Source: Rhodoferax sp. (GTDB lineage Bacteria > Pseudomonadota > Gammaproteobacteria > Burkholderiales > Burkholderiaceae_C). Taken from it: DNA of 21,574 nucleotides. The notes under the pieces were generated by a model. That model was not told the origin of the DNA, did no database searches, and worked only from the letters and a program-made list of their open reading frames with translations. Shown here one piece after another: positions 1 through 7,921 of this stretch. Numbering within the stretch: position 1 is the first letter of the stretch; the number at the start of each line of letters is the position of its first letter. Position numbers and translations under genes: made by a program. Where the stretch lies: positions 1-21,574 of the forward strand of contig JALNWC010000007.1 of assembly GCA_023231075.1 (NCBI GenBank). The letters run 5' to 3'.

Positions 1-498
1 CACGCGCTGATGCTCGACGTGCTGGCCACGCTCAAACAGCGCGGCCAGATCATCGGCTTTGCGATCGCCGGCGAAGGCGAGTTGAAGGCTCAGCTGCAGC
101 AGCAGGTCGAACGTCTGGGCCTCGGCCAACAGGTCGCCTTCCTCGGTATGGTCGACAATATCCCGGCGGTATACACCCGCGCCGCGCTGGTGGTCGTGCC
201 CTCGTCCTACGAACCGCTCGGCATGTCGCAGATTGAGGCCCTCTCGCTCGGCATCCCGGTTGTCGTCAGCGAGGTCGGCGGCATCCCGGAAACCGTGCGG
301 CATCAGGAAACCGGACTGATCGCGCGCTCCGGCGACGGCGCGGCATGGACCGCAGCCATTGATCGCGCCTTGACCAGGCCCGAAGCAATGCGGGCCCTGG
401 CCCAAACTGGCAGCGCTGATGTGTTGCACCGCTTCGGTCTGCAAACCAATCTCGACCAATTGATCAACCACATTGCGGCCTGCCGTTCTCCAAAATGA
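1..498 (+). CDS. Glycosyltransferase family 4 (GT-B), C-terminal part
   Basis: The reading frame is open from the first base, so the start lies outside the window; about 165 C-terminal residues are present. They form the nucleotide-sugar-binding half of a GT-B glycosyltransferase of family GT4. The visible signs are a GEGEL segment, then FLGMVDNIPAVY, then the E-x7-E signature in SYEPLGMSQIEAL, followed by GIPVVVSEVGGIPE and the ETGLIA loop. Enzymes of this family transfer a sugar from a nucleotide-activated donor to a growing lipopolysaccharide or capsule chain at the cytoplasmic face of the inner membrane. The stop overlaps the next frame by ATGA, and an O-antigen ligase lies 370 bases further on, which fits an LPS core or O-antigen cluster. 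Donor and acceptor cannot be read from the sequence. Confidence 0.88.
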   Translation, partial: HALMLDVLATLKQRGQIIGFAIAGEGELKAQLQQQVERLGLGQQVAFLGMVDNIPAVYTRAALVVVPSSYEPLGMSQIEALSLGIPVVVSEVGGIPETVRHQETGLIARSGDGAAWTAAIDRALTRPEAMRALAQTGSADVLHRFGLQTNLDQLINHIAACRSPK

Positions 499-986
499 CC
501 ACGCTGGTCAATCGCGCCCAAACCCCGTGGCCCGAGCACGCCGCCGCCGACAAGACGCATCAACGCGTGCTCGAGATGATCCGCGGCCTGTTTCTGGCAA
601 CCGCCGGACGCAAGGCCCTTGACGTGCCGTGCGGCGCAGCGGCGCGTGCCGACCTCGAAATCATCGATGTCGCGGTCAACGACATCGACCACAGCTGGTT
701 CAGCGAAATGATGCGGCCCTGGCTGACGCGCCGCTTGCCGGCTGCGATGCAGGGCGAAATTTCGTTCTATGGCGACGTTATGATCTACGGCCTGCGTAAG
801 AAAAACACCCCGACCGCGAGCTGCCCCCCGCCCTCGCCGACCTTTACCAGTGCACCGCCCCGACAATGTCCTTCACGCTCACTCCAGCCACATCTCGCGT
901 CGCCCGAACCTATCAGGTTGCAATCGTTCTGCTCGGCCTGTCGCTGCCGATTTCCACCGCAATCGACAACCTGTTGCTGTTCGTGA
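495..986 (+). pseudogene. Remnant of a SAM-dependent methyltransferase, internally deleted
   Basis: The frame starts at an ATGA overlap with the glycosyltransferase. Residues 1 to about 50 look like the N-terminus of a class I SAM methyltransferase and end in a motif I-like DVPCGAA. The next residues (IDHSWFSEMMRPWL, then FYGDVMIYGLRK) look like the extreme C-terminus of the same kind of protein. About 100 to 150 residues of Rossmann core, including the rest of the SAM site, are missing between them. After about base 800 the frame runs on as low-complexity proline/serine-rich sequence and overlaps the ligase gene by 120 bases, so the original stop has probably been lost as well. I infer an in-frame internal deletion plus a damaged 3' end, giving a non-functional gene. 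It could be a small protein of another kind, but I recognise no family with this arrangement. Confidence 0.55.
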
Positions 987-2101
987 TCCTGATCGGCTGG
1001 CTGCTCTGTGGCGACTGGCAAAACAAATGGGAGAAACTGCGTGCCAGTCCGCTGAGCTGGGTGCTGCTGGCCTTCCTGCTGCTCCTCGCGCTCGGCACGG
1101 CCTGGGGTTACGGCAGCGCCGCCGAGCGCCTGCATTATTTCAGCAAGTATGCTGTCTTGTTGTTGCCGCTGGCGCTGATTGCGCTGCCCCTGGCTGAGAC
1201 GCAAAAACGGCGAGCTGCCGCTGCTTTTGGCCTGGGTATCCTGCTGACACTCGTTCTCTCCTTCGCTATTTGGGCGGGTGTCGACCTGCCCGACTGGCTG
1301 AGCAAGAACAACGACGCCAGCAATCCGGTGGTTTTCAAGTTGCACATCACGCACAGTTTCATCGCCGCGCTCGGCGCCTTTATGTTTTTCGTCGGCGCGC
1401 TGCATGCGCGCGATCGACGCTGGCGCTGGGGGCTGGGATTCGCCGCGGCGCTGGCGGTGGTCAATCTTTTAATAGTCCAGGGACGAACCGGACAATTGGT
1501 CTTACTGGTGCTCACCGGGTATCTGTTCATCCAGCGCTTCCGCTGGCGCGGCGTGATCGTCGCCGGCACCGTGATCGCCGTGGCGGGGATCGTCATCTCG
1601 CAATTGCCGGACGTTCCGGTGATGGCCAGATACAGCGACGGCATGAAGGAAATCCAGAACTGGCAATATGGGAACAAGGATCAAACTTCGATGGGTCTGC
1701 GCATGCAATACGCCGCCACCAGCCTGCGCATCATTGCCGAGCATCCCCTGATTGGCGTTGGCACCGGTGGCTTCGAACACGCCTACGGCCAACAGATCGC
1801 CGGCACTGCGGCACAAGCTTCCAACAATCCCCACAATCAATACCTGCTGACCACCACCCAGATCGGTTTACCCGGACTGCTTCTGTTGCTCGCGATGTTC
1901 GTGGTGCTCTGGCGGACGTCACGTCGGCTGCCGTTGGCCGAACAAGTGTTGGCGCGCGGACTGGTGCTGGCTTATCTGGTCGGCAACCTGTTCAATTCCT
2001 TCCTGCTCGACCACACCGAAAAGTTGCTTTTCGCCTGGGCGGTCGGCCTGCTTTTTTCGGGTCTTTCGGCTGGCAGAAAAAACGCCGACGGGTCGAAATA
2101 A
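866..2101 (+). CDS. O-antigen ligase / Wzy-type polymerase (Wzy_C family)
   Basis: The 411-residue product is an integral membrane protein with about ten hydrophobic segments spread along its length. A large periplasmic loop at about residues 250-320 carries RMQYAATSLRIIAEHPLIGV, then GTGGFEHAYG and NNPHNQYL. This PHNQYL-type motif, with its conserved histidine, together with the GRTGQLVLLV segment near residue 205, is the signature of the O-antigen ligase (WaaL) and polymerase (Wzy) family. These enzymes join undecaprenyl-linked glycans to lipid A core, or to each other, on the periplasmic side. Ligase and polymerase cannot be separated from sequence alone; the neighbouring glycosyltransferase supports a role in surface polysaccharide. 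The ATG has no clear Shine-Dalgarno sequence. Three membrane-spanning segments follow the loop, ending in SAGRKNADGSK. Confidence 0.85.
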   Translation: MSFTLTPATSRVARTYQVAIVLLGLSLPISTAIDNLLLFVILIGWLLCGDWQNKWEKLRASPLSWVLLAFLLLLALGTAWGYGSAAERLHYFSKYAVLLLPLALIALPLAETQKRRAAAAFGLGILLTLVLSFAIWAGVDLPDWLSKNNDASNPVVFKLHITHSFIAALGAFMFFVGALHARDRRWRWGLGFAAALAVVNLLIVQGRTGQLVLLVLTGYLFIQRFRWRGVIVAGTVIAVAGIVISQLPDVPVMARYSDGMKEIQNWQYGNKDQTSMGLRMQYAATSLRIIAEHPLIGVGTGGFEHAYGQQIAGTAAQASNNPHNQYLLTTTQIGLPGLLLLLAMFVVLWRTSRRLPLAEQVLARGLVLAYLVGNLFNSFLLDHTEKLLFAWAVGLLFSGLSAGRKNADGSK

Positions 2102-2151
2102 GTGGGGCGCCGCCTGACTGGTGCGGCTAATGGGTAGCCACAGCTGGCGGT

Positions 2152-2522
2152 CGAAAACGGTCTTTTCCCTGGAATGCCTCAGGCCGTGCCCTTGCCCTTG
2201 GCCGTGACAAGGGCGTCACCAAGTTGCTGTTCGATGACCTCACTGAAACCCATGACCACGGCAAGATTCTGGGCGGCGGCATGGTCGTTCCGCACGCGGG
2301 CGACATGACTGGCGAAGTGGCGCTGGCGATCTCACCCACAAGGTGAACGCCATCGAAGCCGTCAACGCTTGATTTCATGCGGCTTGGCAAGGGACGCAAA
2401 GCGGTCAACTGCCGTTTCTAGGTTTAACCGCATCCCACGCTTGGGGCGTCCATCGGCATGGCCGCCGAAGTGGCGCATGGCAGGGCAGTTGTACAGATTT
2501 GCCGCCGGTGCGCAGGAACTAA
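2152..2522 (+). pseudogene. lpdA: Decayed 3' end of dihydrolipoamide dehydrogenase gene
   Basis: Translation from 2164 gives FPWNASGRALALGRDKGVTK, then LLFDD, HGKILGGGMVVPHAGDM and GEVALAI, which is the C-terminal interface region of E3. The match breaks at about 2325 and an in-frame TGA follows at 2344. After about 100 unrelated bases it resumes at 2431 with HPTLGASIGMAAEVAHG. A frame change near 2485 then leads to CTDLPPVRRN and a stop at 2520-2522, a typical betaproteobacterial LpdA ending. Only the last quarter or less of the gene is present, and it is broken by at least one foreign or scrambled stretch and one frameshift. E3 reoxidises lipoamide in the pyruvate and 2-oxoglutarate dehydrogenase complexes, so an intact copy must exist elsewhere. 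This is a relic of rearrangement or duplication. Confidence 0.82.
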
Positions 2523-2538
2523 ACGCTTTAACGCGGGC

Positions 2539-2565
2539 AAAAACCAAAAACCAAAAACCAAAAAC
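2539..2565. repeat. AAAAACC tandem repeat
   Basis: Nearly four copies of the 7-base unit AAAAACC lie between the end of the lpdA relic and its terminator. The unit length could allow slippage. I see no coding or known regulatory role. Confidence 0.8.
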
Positions 2566-2597
2566 AAAAGCCCGGACAGGTAACGGTTCGGGCTTTT
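2566..2597 (+). terminator. Rho-independent terminator behind the lpdA relic
   Basis: AAAAGCCCG (2566-2574) pairs perfectly with CGGGCTTTT (2589-2597) around a 14-base loop. The A and T runs at the two arms make it work as a terminator in either direction. It sits 43 bases after the ancestral lpdA stop codon, so it is most likely the original lpdA terminator, carried along with the fragment. Confidence 0.8.
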
Positions 2598-2846
2598 GGC
2601 TGGCTTGGGGCATAAGTGAAATCACACTTTGAGCGATGAATTGTTCAGGTTTCATTCCGCCGAGGCGTGGGATGTAGGTCTCTGCCTGGATTAGAAAGCC
2701 TCCAAAACGCAGGTGGGTACGGCAGGGGTGGTAGCATTCTCCATGTCGCTATTTTCTGGATGGTGCCTCGGGTCTCACCTCGCCTATCCTGTGGATCTGG
2801 GTGCTGCCTGGAAAATATCCTGCTTTGTATTGTTTGAATCGGAAAA
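2598..2846. other. Non-coding stretch ahead of tolB
   Basis: Between the terminator and tolB I see no convincing gene on either strand. The frames that are open here lack good starts and resemble no family known to me, including TolA, the expected upstream neighbour of TolB. Any promoter for tolB-pal-cpoB-tcdA should lie here, but no clean -35/-10 pair stands out, and the tolB start has only a weak purine-rich leader. Confidence 0.5.
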
Positions 2847-4142
2847 ATGAAATTTTGTCCACTGCCCCGTCTACTTGAGGTGTACCGGTTTTTTTGCTTT
2901 GGCCTGCTTCTGCTTGCCACTGTGCCGGTTTTTGCCCAATTCCGTATCGAGGTCTCCGGCGTCGGTCTGACCCAGGTTCCCGTGGTGATTGCACCTTTCA
3001 AGGGTCAGGAGGCGCTGCCGCAAAAAATCTCCGAAATCATTCGAGCCGATCTGGAGCGCAGTGGCCAGTTTCGCGTGATCGCTTCACCGGCGGGTGTTTT
3101 TGATGAAGCTTCTCGACCTGAACTCTCCGCGTTGCGCCAGTCCGGGGCCGACGCTTTTGCCTCGGGCAGCGTCTCAAAATTGGCGGACGGCCGTTTTGAC
3201 GTGCGTTTTCGCTTGTGGGACGTGGTGAAAGGGCAAGACTTGGGTGGCCGCAGCTTTGCCGTGGCGGTCCCTGACTTGCGCCTTGCCGCGCACCGCGTGG
3301 CGGATGACATCTATGAAAAACTCACCGGCGACAAGGGCGTCTTTTCAACCCGTATTGCCTACGTGACCAAAGCCGGCCCGCGTTACCAGTTGTGGGTGGC
3401 TGATGCCGATGGCGAAAACGCCCAGTCGGCGCTGGCCAGCCCGGAGCCCATTATTTCGCCAGCCTGGTCACCCGACGGCAACCAGTTGGCCTACGTGTCC
3501 TTCGAATCGCGTAAACCGGTGGTGTATGTGCACAATGTAAGCACCGGAAAGCGTCGCCTGATTGCTAATTTCAAGGGTTCAAACAGTGCGCCGGCCTGGT
3601 CGCCAGATGGCAGTACCGTGGCGCTGACGCTCAGCCGTGACGGTGGCTCCCAACTGTTTTTATTGGCTGCCACAGGCGGTGAGCCGCGACGGTTGATCCA
3701 ATCGCCGAGCATCGACACGGAGCCCGTCTATTCGCCCGACGGCCAGCACATTTATTTCGTCAGTGATCGGGGCGGGACACCCCAGATTTATCGGGTCTCG
3801 GCGCGCGGTCAGGGCGTGGAGCGCATCACATTTACCGGCACTTACAACATTTCGCCGACCATCAGTCAGGACGGTCGCTGGCTCGCGTATATTTCGAGAG
3901 TCGGGGGCGCCTACAAGTTGCACTTGATGAATCTGACAGACGGAACCGTGAGCGTCATCACGGACTCCGTCGCAGATGAAAGCCCGAGTTTTTCTCCGAA
4001 TGGCAAGATGCTGGTGTATGCAACCCAGCAGCAGGGCCGGGAGGCATTGATGACCAGCACGCTGGATGGCAAGGTGAAGGCCCGGCTCAGTGGACAGCAT
4101 GGGGACATCAGGGAGCCGCACTGGGGTCCATTTTTTAAATAG
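2847..4142 (+). CDS. tolB: Tol-Pal system periplasmic beta-propeller protein TolB
   Basis: The 431-residue product begins with a signal peptide (hydrophobic FFCFGLLLLATVPVFAQ, cleavage near residue 31). The N-terminal domain that contacts TolA follows (VVIAPFKGQ, SGQFRVI). The rest is a beta-propeller with repeated PAWSPDG, PVYSPDG and PSFSPNG blades, ending HWGPFFK as TolB proteins do. TolB works in the periplasm, binds Pal and helps the outer membrane constrict at division. The length is normal for the family. The start is the ATG that gives a standard signal peptide, although its ribosome-binding site is poor. pal and cpoB follow in the usual order, but tolQ, tolR and tolA are not directly upstream, where the lpdA relic lies. 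Confidence 0.97.
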   Translation: MKFCPLPRLLEVYRFFCFGLLLLATVPVFAQFRIEVSGVGLTQVPVVIAPFKGQEALPQKISEIIRADLERSGQFRVIASPAGVFDEASRPELSALRQSGADAFASGSVSKLADGRFDVRFRLWDVVKGQDLGGRSFAVAVPDLRLAAHRVADDIYEKLTGDKGVFSTRIAYVTKAGPRYQLWVADADGENAQSALASPEPIISPAWSPDGNQLAYVSFESRKPVVYVHNVSTGKRRLIANFKGSNSAPAWSPDGSTVALTLSRDGGSQLFLLAATGGEPRRLIQSPSIDTEPVYSPDGQHIYFVSDRGGTPQIYRVSARGQGVERITFTGTYNISPTISQDGRWLAYISRVGGAYKLHLMNLTDGTVSVITDSVADESPSFSPNGKMLVYATQQQGREALMTSTLDGKVKARLSGQHGDIREPHWGPFFK

Positions 4143-4161
4143 CAATGTGGAGTGATTCAGG

Positions 4162-4692
4162 ATGAAAAAATTTGTTTTGGCTGGTCTGGTTTCGACCCTG
4201 TTGGTCGCCTGTGGTACGTCGGTTCCACTCAATGATGTGCCTGTGGAGGACGCCACGGCGAAAGCGGTCGGCGCTGACGCCGCGGCGGCGGGTTCCGGGG
4301 TCCAGGGGGGAGGGGTTGCGCCTGTTGATTTGGGACGTGCGGTCGATCAAGCCCCTGCGCCAGCCGATTCACGCCTGGTCTATTTTGACTACGACAGCTT
4401 TGTTATCAAGCCCGAGTTTCAAGCAGTCATTGCTGCGCATGCCAGGTTCTTGCGCGCTCAACCCACCCGGAAAGTGGCCATTGAAGGCCATACTGATGAA
4501 CGCGGTGGCCGTGAGTACAACCTGGCTTTAGGCCAGAAACGGGCAGAAGCTGTGCGTGACGCGCTGTCGATTTTGGGTGTCCCGTCAGGCCAGATGGAAG
4601 CGGTCAGTTTTGGCAAGGAAAAACCTGTTGTTCTTGGCTCTGAGGAAGCGGCTTTTGCCAAAAATCGCCGTGCTGAAATTCGTTATCCATGA
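4162..4692 (+). CDS. pal: Peptidoglycan-associated lipoprotein Pal
   Basis: The 176-residue lipoprotein has a short signal sequence ending in lipobox LLVAC, so Cys17 should be lipidated. An Ala/Gly-rich linker leads to an OmpA-like peptidoglycan-binding domain from about residue 70: VYFDYDSFVIK, then the EGHTDERG motif and NLALGQKRAEAVRDAL, which supply the conserved Asp and Arg that hold diaminopimelate. Pal anchors the outer membrane to peptidoglycan and exchanges between that state and a TolB-bound state. GGAG at 4149-4152, nine bases before the ATG, is a good ribosome-binding site. The gene lies 19 bases after tolB, and its stop overlaps the cpoB start. Confidence 0.97.
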   Translation: MKKFVLAGLVSTLLVACGTSVPLNDVPVEDATAKAVGADAAAAGSGVQGGGVAPVDLGRAVDQAPAPADSRLVYFDYDSFVIKPEFQAVIAAHARFLRAQPTRKVAIEGHTDERGGREYNLALGQKRAEAVRDALSILGVPSGQMEAVSFGKEKPVVLGSEEAAFAKNRRAEIRYP

Positions 4693-5477
4693 AGCTTGAC
4701 TTGCTCATGTCGTCCATGTTTTCAAAGTCTGCAGCAGTTCTGTTCGTGTGCTTGTGCTCCTTGGGCAACTCACAGGCCGCCTTGTTTGAAGATGATGAAG
4801 CGCGCAAGGCAATCCTGGATTTGCGCCAGCGCGTGGAAGTCATGCGGGGCGAGGCTGATCAAGCTCGCCGGGCTTCGGCTACCGAGGTGACGGGGCTAGG
4901 GAAAAGCTTGCTTGACTTGCAGCGTCAGATTGAACTGCTCAAGGCGGAAATAGCGGCGCTGCGCGGCAGCAACGAACAGATCGCGCGTGAGTTGTCAGAA
5001 ATTCAGCGGCAGCAAAAGGACCAGTCGCAGGCCATTCAAGCACGTTTCGCGAAAATTGAACCTGTCATGATCCAGCTGGATGGTGTCGAGTTCCTGGCAG
5101 ATCAGAACCAGACACGGGACTTTGAGGCGGCTTTGGCCGTGTTTCGAAAAGGTGATTTTCCCACTGCACAAAACCTTTTTTCGGGCTTTTTGGCGCGCTA
5201 TCCCGCCAGTGGTTATGCGGTTCCTGCGTTGTTCTGGTTGGGCAATGCACAGTACGCAACGCGCGACTACAGGGAGGCGATGGCTAATTTTCGCGCCCTG
5301 ATTGTCAAAGACCCTGAGCACGTCCGTGCCCCCGAGGCCGTGTTGTCGGTCGCCAATTGCCAGTTGGAGTTGAAAGACAGCAAAGGTGCGCGCAAAACGC
5401 TTGCTGATCTGCTCAAGGCCTATCCGAAATCAGAAGCCGCCGTGGCTGCCAAAGAGCGACTTGCGGCGCTTAAATGA
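4689..5477 (+). CDS. cpoB: Cell division coordinator CpoB (YbgF)
   Basis: The 262-residue product has a signal peptide (AAVLFVCLCSLGNSQAALF). A long heptad-like coiled coil follows at about residues 35-110 (LRQRVEVMRG, LQRQIELLKAEIAAL), the part that trimerises in this family. A C-terminal TPR domain from about residue 140 contains AALAVFRKGDFPTAQNLFSG, then YPASGYAVPALFWLGNAQYA and further helix pairs. CpoB couples Tol-Pal constriction to septal peptidoglycan synthesis by PBP1B in the periplasm. It overlaps pal and tcdA by ATGA at both ends, so the four genes are translationally coupled. Confidence 0.95.
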   Translation: MKLDLLMSSMFSKSAAVLFVCLCSLGNSQAALFEDDEARKAILDLRQRVEVMRGEADQARRASATEVTGLGKSLLDLQRQIELLKAEIAALRGSNEQIARELSEIQRQQKDQSQAIQARFAKIEPVMIQLDGVEFLADQNQTRDFEAALAVFRKGDFPTAQNLFSGFLARYPASGYAVPALFWLGNAQYATRDYREAMANFRALIVKDPEHVRAPEAVLSVANCQLELKDSKGARKTLADLLKAYPKSEAAVAAKERLAALK

Positions 5478-6232
5478 CGGGTTTGTCGGATCGCCGTTTT
5501 GGGGGGCTTGAACGCTTGTATGGCGTTTCCGGCGCTGACCGTATTCGCATTGCGCATGTGGCCGTCGTGGGAATTGGCGGGGTCGGATCCTGGGTTGCGG
5601 AGGCTTTGGCGCGGAGCGGTGTGGGCCGTATCACGTTGATTGATTTCGATCAGGTGGCCGAGTCCAACATCAATCGCCAGATTCAGGCGGTGGCGGCCTC
5701 AGTGGGTCAAGCCAAGGTTGACGCCATGCGCGAGCGCATCTTGGCTTTCTTTCCGGAATGCCAGGTCACCTGTATTGAGGCGTTTGCCGAACCGGGCAAT
5801 TGGCCGGCCATTTTGCCTGCGGGCGTGAACGCTGTGGTCGATGCCTGCGATCAGGCGAGGGCCAAGATTGCCATGGCCGTGTGGGCCAGAAAAACCGGCG
5901 CTTTGCACGTGATGGTGGGGGCGGCGGGCGGCAAGCGACATGCCGAAAAGGTGGCGGTGGCTGACGTGCTGGAGGTAACACACGACCCGCTGCTGGCCAA
6001 AGTGCGCTACCAGTTGCGCAAGGAGTTTTCCGCATTGCGGGCCGCAAAAAAATCAGGCATCACTTGTGTGTACAGCCCGGAATCGGTGGCCCCCCCTGAT
6101 GCTTCGTGTGGTGTTGAAGGTGATGGCAGTTTGAACTGCAGTGGTTTTGGTTCCGTGGTGACGGTCACGGCAAGCTTTGGTTTGTGCGCTGCTGGCGTAA
6201 TTTTGAATAAATTGAGCTCATCAAACAATTAA
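5474..6232 (+). CDS. tcdA: tRNA threonylcarbamoyladenosine dehydratase TcdA (CsdL)
   Basis: The 252-residue protein is of the ThiF/MoeB/E1 family. Its nucleotide-binding loop GIGGVG is at residues 33-38, followed by LIDFDQVAESNINRQIQA, which holds the Asp and the Arg/Asn of the adenylation site. The C-terminal part (SPESVAPPDASCGVEG, then GSVVTVTASFGL) is typical of the TcdA branch rather than ThiF or MoeB. TcdA uses ATP to cyclise t6A at position 37 of ANN-decoding tRNAs to ct6A. Its start overlaps the cpoB stop by ATGA. By chance the next gene is tRNA-Lys, itself an ANN-decoding tRNA and thus a possible substrate. Confidence 0.92.
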   Translation: MTGLSDRRFGGLERLYGVSGADRIRIAHVAVVGIGGVGSWVAEALARSGVGRITLIDFDQVAESNINRQIQAVAASVGQAKVDAMRERILAFFPECQVTCIEAFAEPGNWPAILPAGVNAVVDACDQARAKIAMAVWARKTGALHVMVGAAGGKRHAEKVAVADVLEVTHDPLLAKVRYQLRKEFSALRAAKKSGITCVYSPESVAPPDASCGVEGDGSLNCSGFGSVVTVTASFGLCAAGVILNKLSSSNN

Positions 6233-6248
6233 GTGCTCAGAATTTGTT

Positions 6249-6254
6249 TATAAT
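6249..6254 (+). promoter_or_regulatory. Candidate -10 box of the tRNA-Lys promoter
   Basis: A perfect TATAAT lies 17 bases after the tcdA stop and 37 bases before the tRNA. No good -35 hexamer sits at the proper distance (CAATTA at 6226-6231 is the nearest). The A/T-rich sequence at the end of tcdA makes promoter activity plausible. Confidence 0.5.
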
Positions 6255-6291
6255 TTGAGGCTTGCCAGAACGCAAGCTCCGGCAAGCGTTT

Positions 6292-6367
6292 GGGATGTTA
6301 GCTCAGTTGGTAGAGCAGCGGACTTTTAATCCGTTTGTCGTGGGTTCGACCCCCGCACATCCCACCA
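6292..6367 (+). tRNA. tRNA-Lys (anticodon UUU)
   Basis: A complete 76-base cloverleaf with encoded CCA. Acceptor arm GGGATGT pairs with ACATCCC. The D-arm is AGCTCAGTTGGTAGAGCA, the anticodon loop CTTTTAA with TTT at 6325-6327, and the T-arm contains GGTTCGA. It stands between tcdA and dnaB with its own terminator. Confidence 0.98.
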
Positions 6368-6374
6368 ATTCATT

Positions 6375-6405
6375 AAAAGCCCGATCCTCACCGGTCGGGC
6401 TTTTT
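6375..6405 (+). terminator. Rho-independent terminator of tRNA-Lys
   Basis: AAAAGCCCGA (6375-6384) pairs over ten bases with TCGGGCTTTT (6395-6404), with a ten-base loop and a terminal T run. It lies eight bases behind the tRNA and separates it from dnaB. Confidence 0.93.
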
Positions 6406-6491
6406 CATTGGTTTCTCTGGAGAATTTGTGGCTTCCCAAGCACGCAAGGTCACTCTGCAAGTCGTAACATTCAGGGTCTCAAAGAAACATC

Positions 6492-7901
6492 ATGTCTGCC
6501 ATACTCACTTCCCTGAACGATGATTTGGGCGCTGACCGTCAAGTTGCCCAACTGCGTATTCCGCCGCATTCCATCGAGGCGGAGTCCAGTGTGCTGGGCA
6601 GTTTGCTGCTGGACAATGCGGCTTGGGACCGGGTCAGCGATGTGCTGTCCGAGAACGATTTTTACCGTTTTGAGCACCGTCAGGTGTTTGCTGCCCTGAG
6701 TTTGTTGATCAACAGCGGCAAGCCGGCCGATGTCATCACGGTCTATGAGCAGTTGCAGAGTTCGGGCAAGGCAGAAGAGATCGGTGGTCTGCATTACCTG
6801 AATGCATTGGCGCAATATGTGCCAAGTACCGGCAACATTCGCCGTTATGCCGAAATCGTGCGGGACCGCTCCATTTTGCGCAAGCTGGTTTCCACCAGCG
6901 AAGAAATTTCTGCCAATGCCTTCAATCCCAAGGGGCGCCCTGTGGCGGCTATCCTGGATGAAGCCGAACAGAAGATTTTCAATATTGGTGAGGAGGGGGC
7001 GCGTACCAAGCAGGGCTTTCAGACCATGGACACGCTGGTCGTCGAGTTGCTCGACCGGGTCCAGGAAATGGCTGACAACCCCAACGATGTCACGGGGGTC
7101 CCCACCGGTTTTTACGACCTGGACCGCATGACGGCGGGTTTGCAGGGCGGTGATCTGGTGGTGCTGGCGGCTCGTCCGTCGATGGGCAAGACGGCTTTGG
7201 CCATCAACATTGCCGAGCACGTGGCCCTGAATGAAGGCTTGCCGGTCGCTGTGTTTTCAATGGAAATGGGTGCGGCGCAACTGGCGGTACGTATCGTTGG
7301 ATCAATCGGCCGCATTGATCAGGGCCATCTGCGTACCGGCAAGTTGACCGATGACGAATGGCCTCGTCTGTCGGAAGCCATCGAGAAATTACGTACGATC
7401 TCGCTTCATATCGATGAGACGGCTGGTTTGACGTCGAGCGAGTTGCGCGCCAATGCACGCAGGTTGTCGCGTCAATGTGGGCAATTAGGCTTGATTGTGG
7501 TGGATTACTTGCAATTGATGAGCGGCTCCAACGGCAGCGACGGAGAAAACCGGGCCACCGAGTTGGGTGAAATTTCTCGTGGCCTGAAAATGCTGGCCAA
7601 GGAACTGAAATGCCCGGTGATCGCGTTGTCGCAGTTGAACCGAAGCGTCGAACAGCGTCCGGACAAGCGCCCCATGATGAGTGATTTGCGCGAGTCGGGC
7701 GCCATTGAGCAGGACGCGGACATCATCATGTTCATTTACCGCGACGAGTACTACACCAAGGATGCCTGCAAGGAGCCCGGCGTGGCCGAGGTCATCATTG
7801 CCAAGCAGCGTAACGGCCCGACCGGTGTGGTCAAGCTGGCTTTCTTGAACAAGATCACCAAGTTCGAGTCGCTGGCCAGCGGGGCCAGTGGGGATTTTTA
7901 A
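6492..7901 (+). CDS. dnaB: Replicative DNA helicase DnaB
   Basis: The 469-residue product has the normal DnaB length. The N-terminal helical domain contains PHSIEAESSVLGSLLLDN and NDFYRFEHRQVFAAL. The RecA-like motor follows, with Walker A in ARPSMGKTALA near residue 230, Walker B in LIVVDYLQLMSG, and the later SQLNRSVEQRPDKRPMMSDL and DADIIMFIYRDEYY motifs. It unwinds DNA at the replication fork as a ring hexamer. No intein or insertion is present at the usual DnaB sites. The Shine-Dalgarno region is weak (AAAGAAA). The gene is alone, not joined to rpsF-rpsR-rplI as in some relatives, and ends head-on against phoH. Confidence 0.98.
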   Translation: MSAILTSLNDDLGADRQVAQLRIPPHSIEAESSVLGSLLLDNAAWDRVSDVLSENDFYRFEHRQVFAALSLLINSGKPADVITVYEQLQSSGKAEEIGGLHYLNALAQYVPSTGNIRRYAEIVRDRSILRKLVSTSEEISANAFNPKGRPVAAILDEAEQKIFNIGEEGARTKQGFQTMDTLVVELLDRVQEMADNPNDVTGVPTGFYDLDRMTAGLQGGDLVVLAARPSMGKTALAINIAEHVALNEGLPVAVFSMEMGAAQLAVRIVGSIGRIDQGHLRTGKLTDDEWPRLSEAIEKLRTISLHIDETAGLTSSELRANARRLSRQCGQLGLIVVDYLQLMSGSNGSDGENRATELGEISRGLKMLAKELKCPVIALSQLNRSVEQRPDKRPMMSDLRESGAIEQDADIIMFIYRDEYYTKDACKEPGVAEVIIAKQRNGPTGVVKLAFLNKITKFESLASGASGDF

Positions 7902-7921
7902 GACATCACTTCAATCAGTTG

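Noticed and set aside
2539..2565. CRISPR-like or phase-variation repeat
   Set aside because: The unit is only seven bases, there are no spacers, and no intact gene or promoter lies in position to be switched by it.
2369..2632. 87-codon open frame across the lpdA relic and terminator
   Set aside because: It crosses the AAAAACC repeat and a clear terminator stem, and the DNA under it is explained by lpdA remains.
6259..6290. Regulatory hairpin (CTTGCC / GGCAAG) in the tRNA-Lys leader
   Set aside because: The inverted repeat is only six bases within a short leader that is removed during processing; nothing supports a function.
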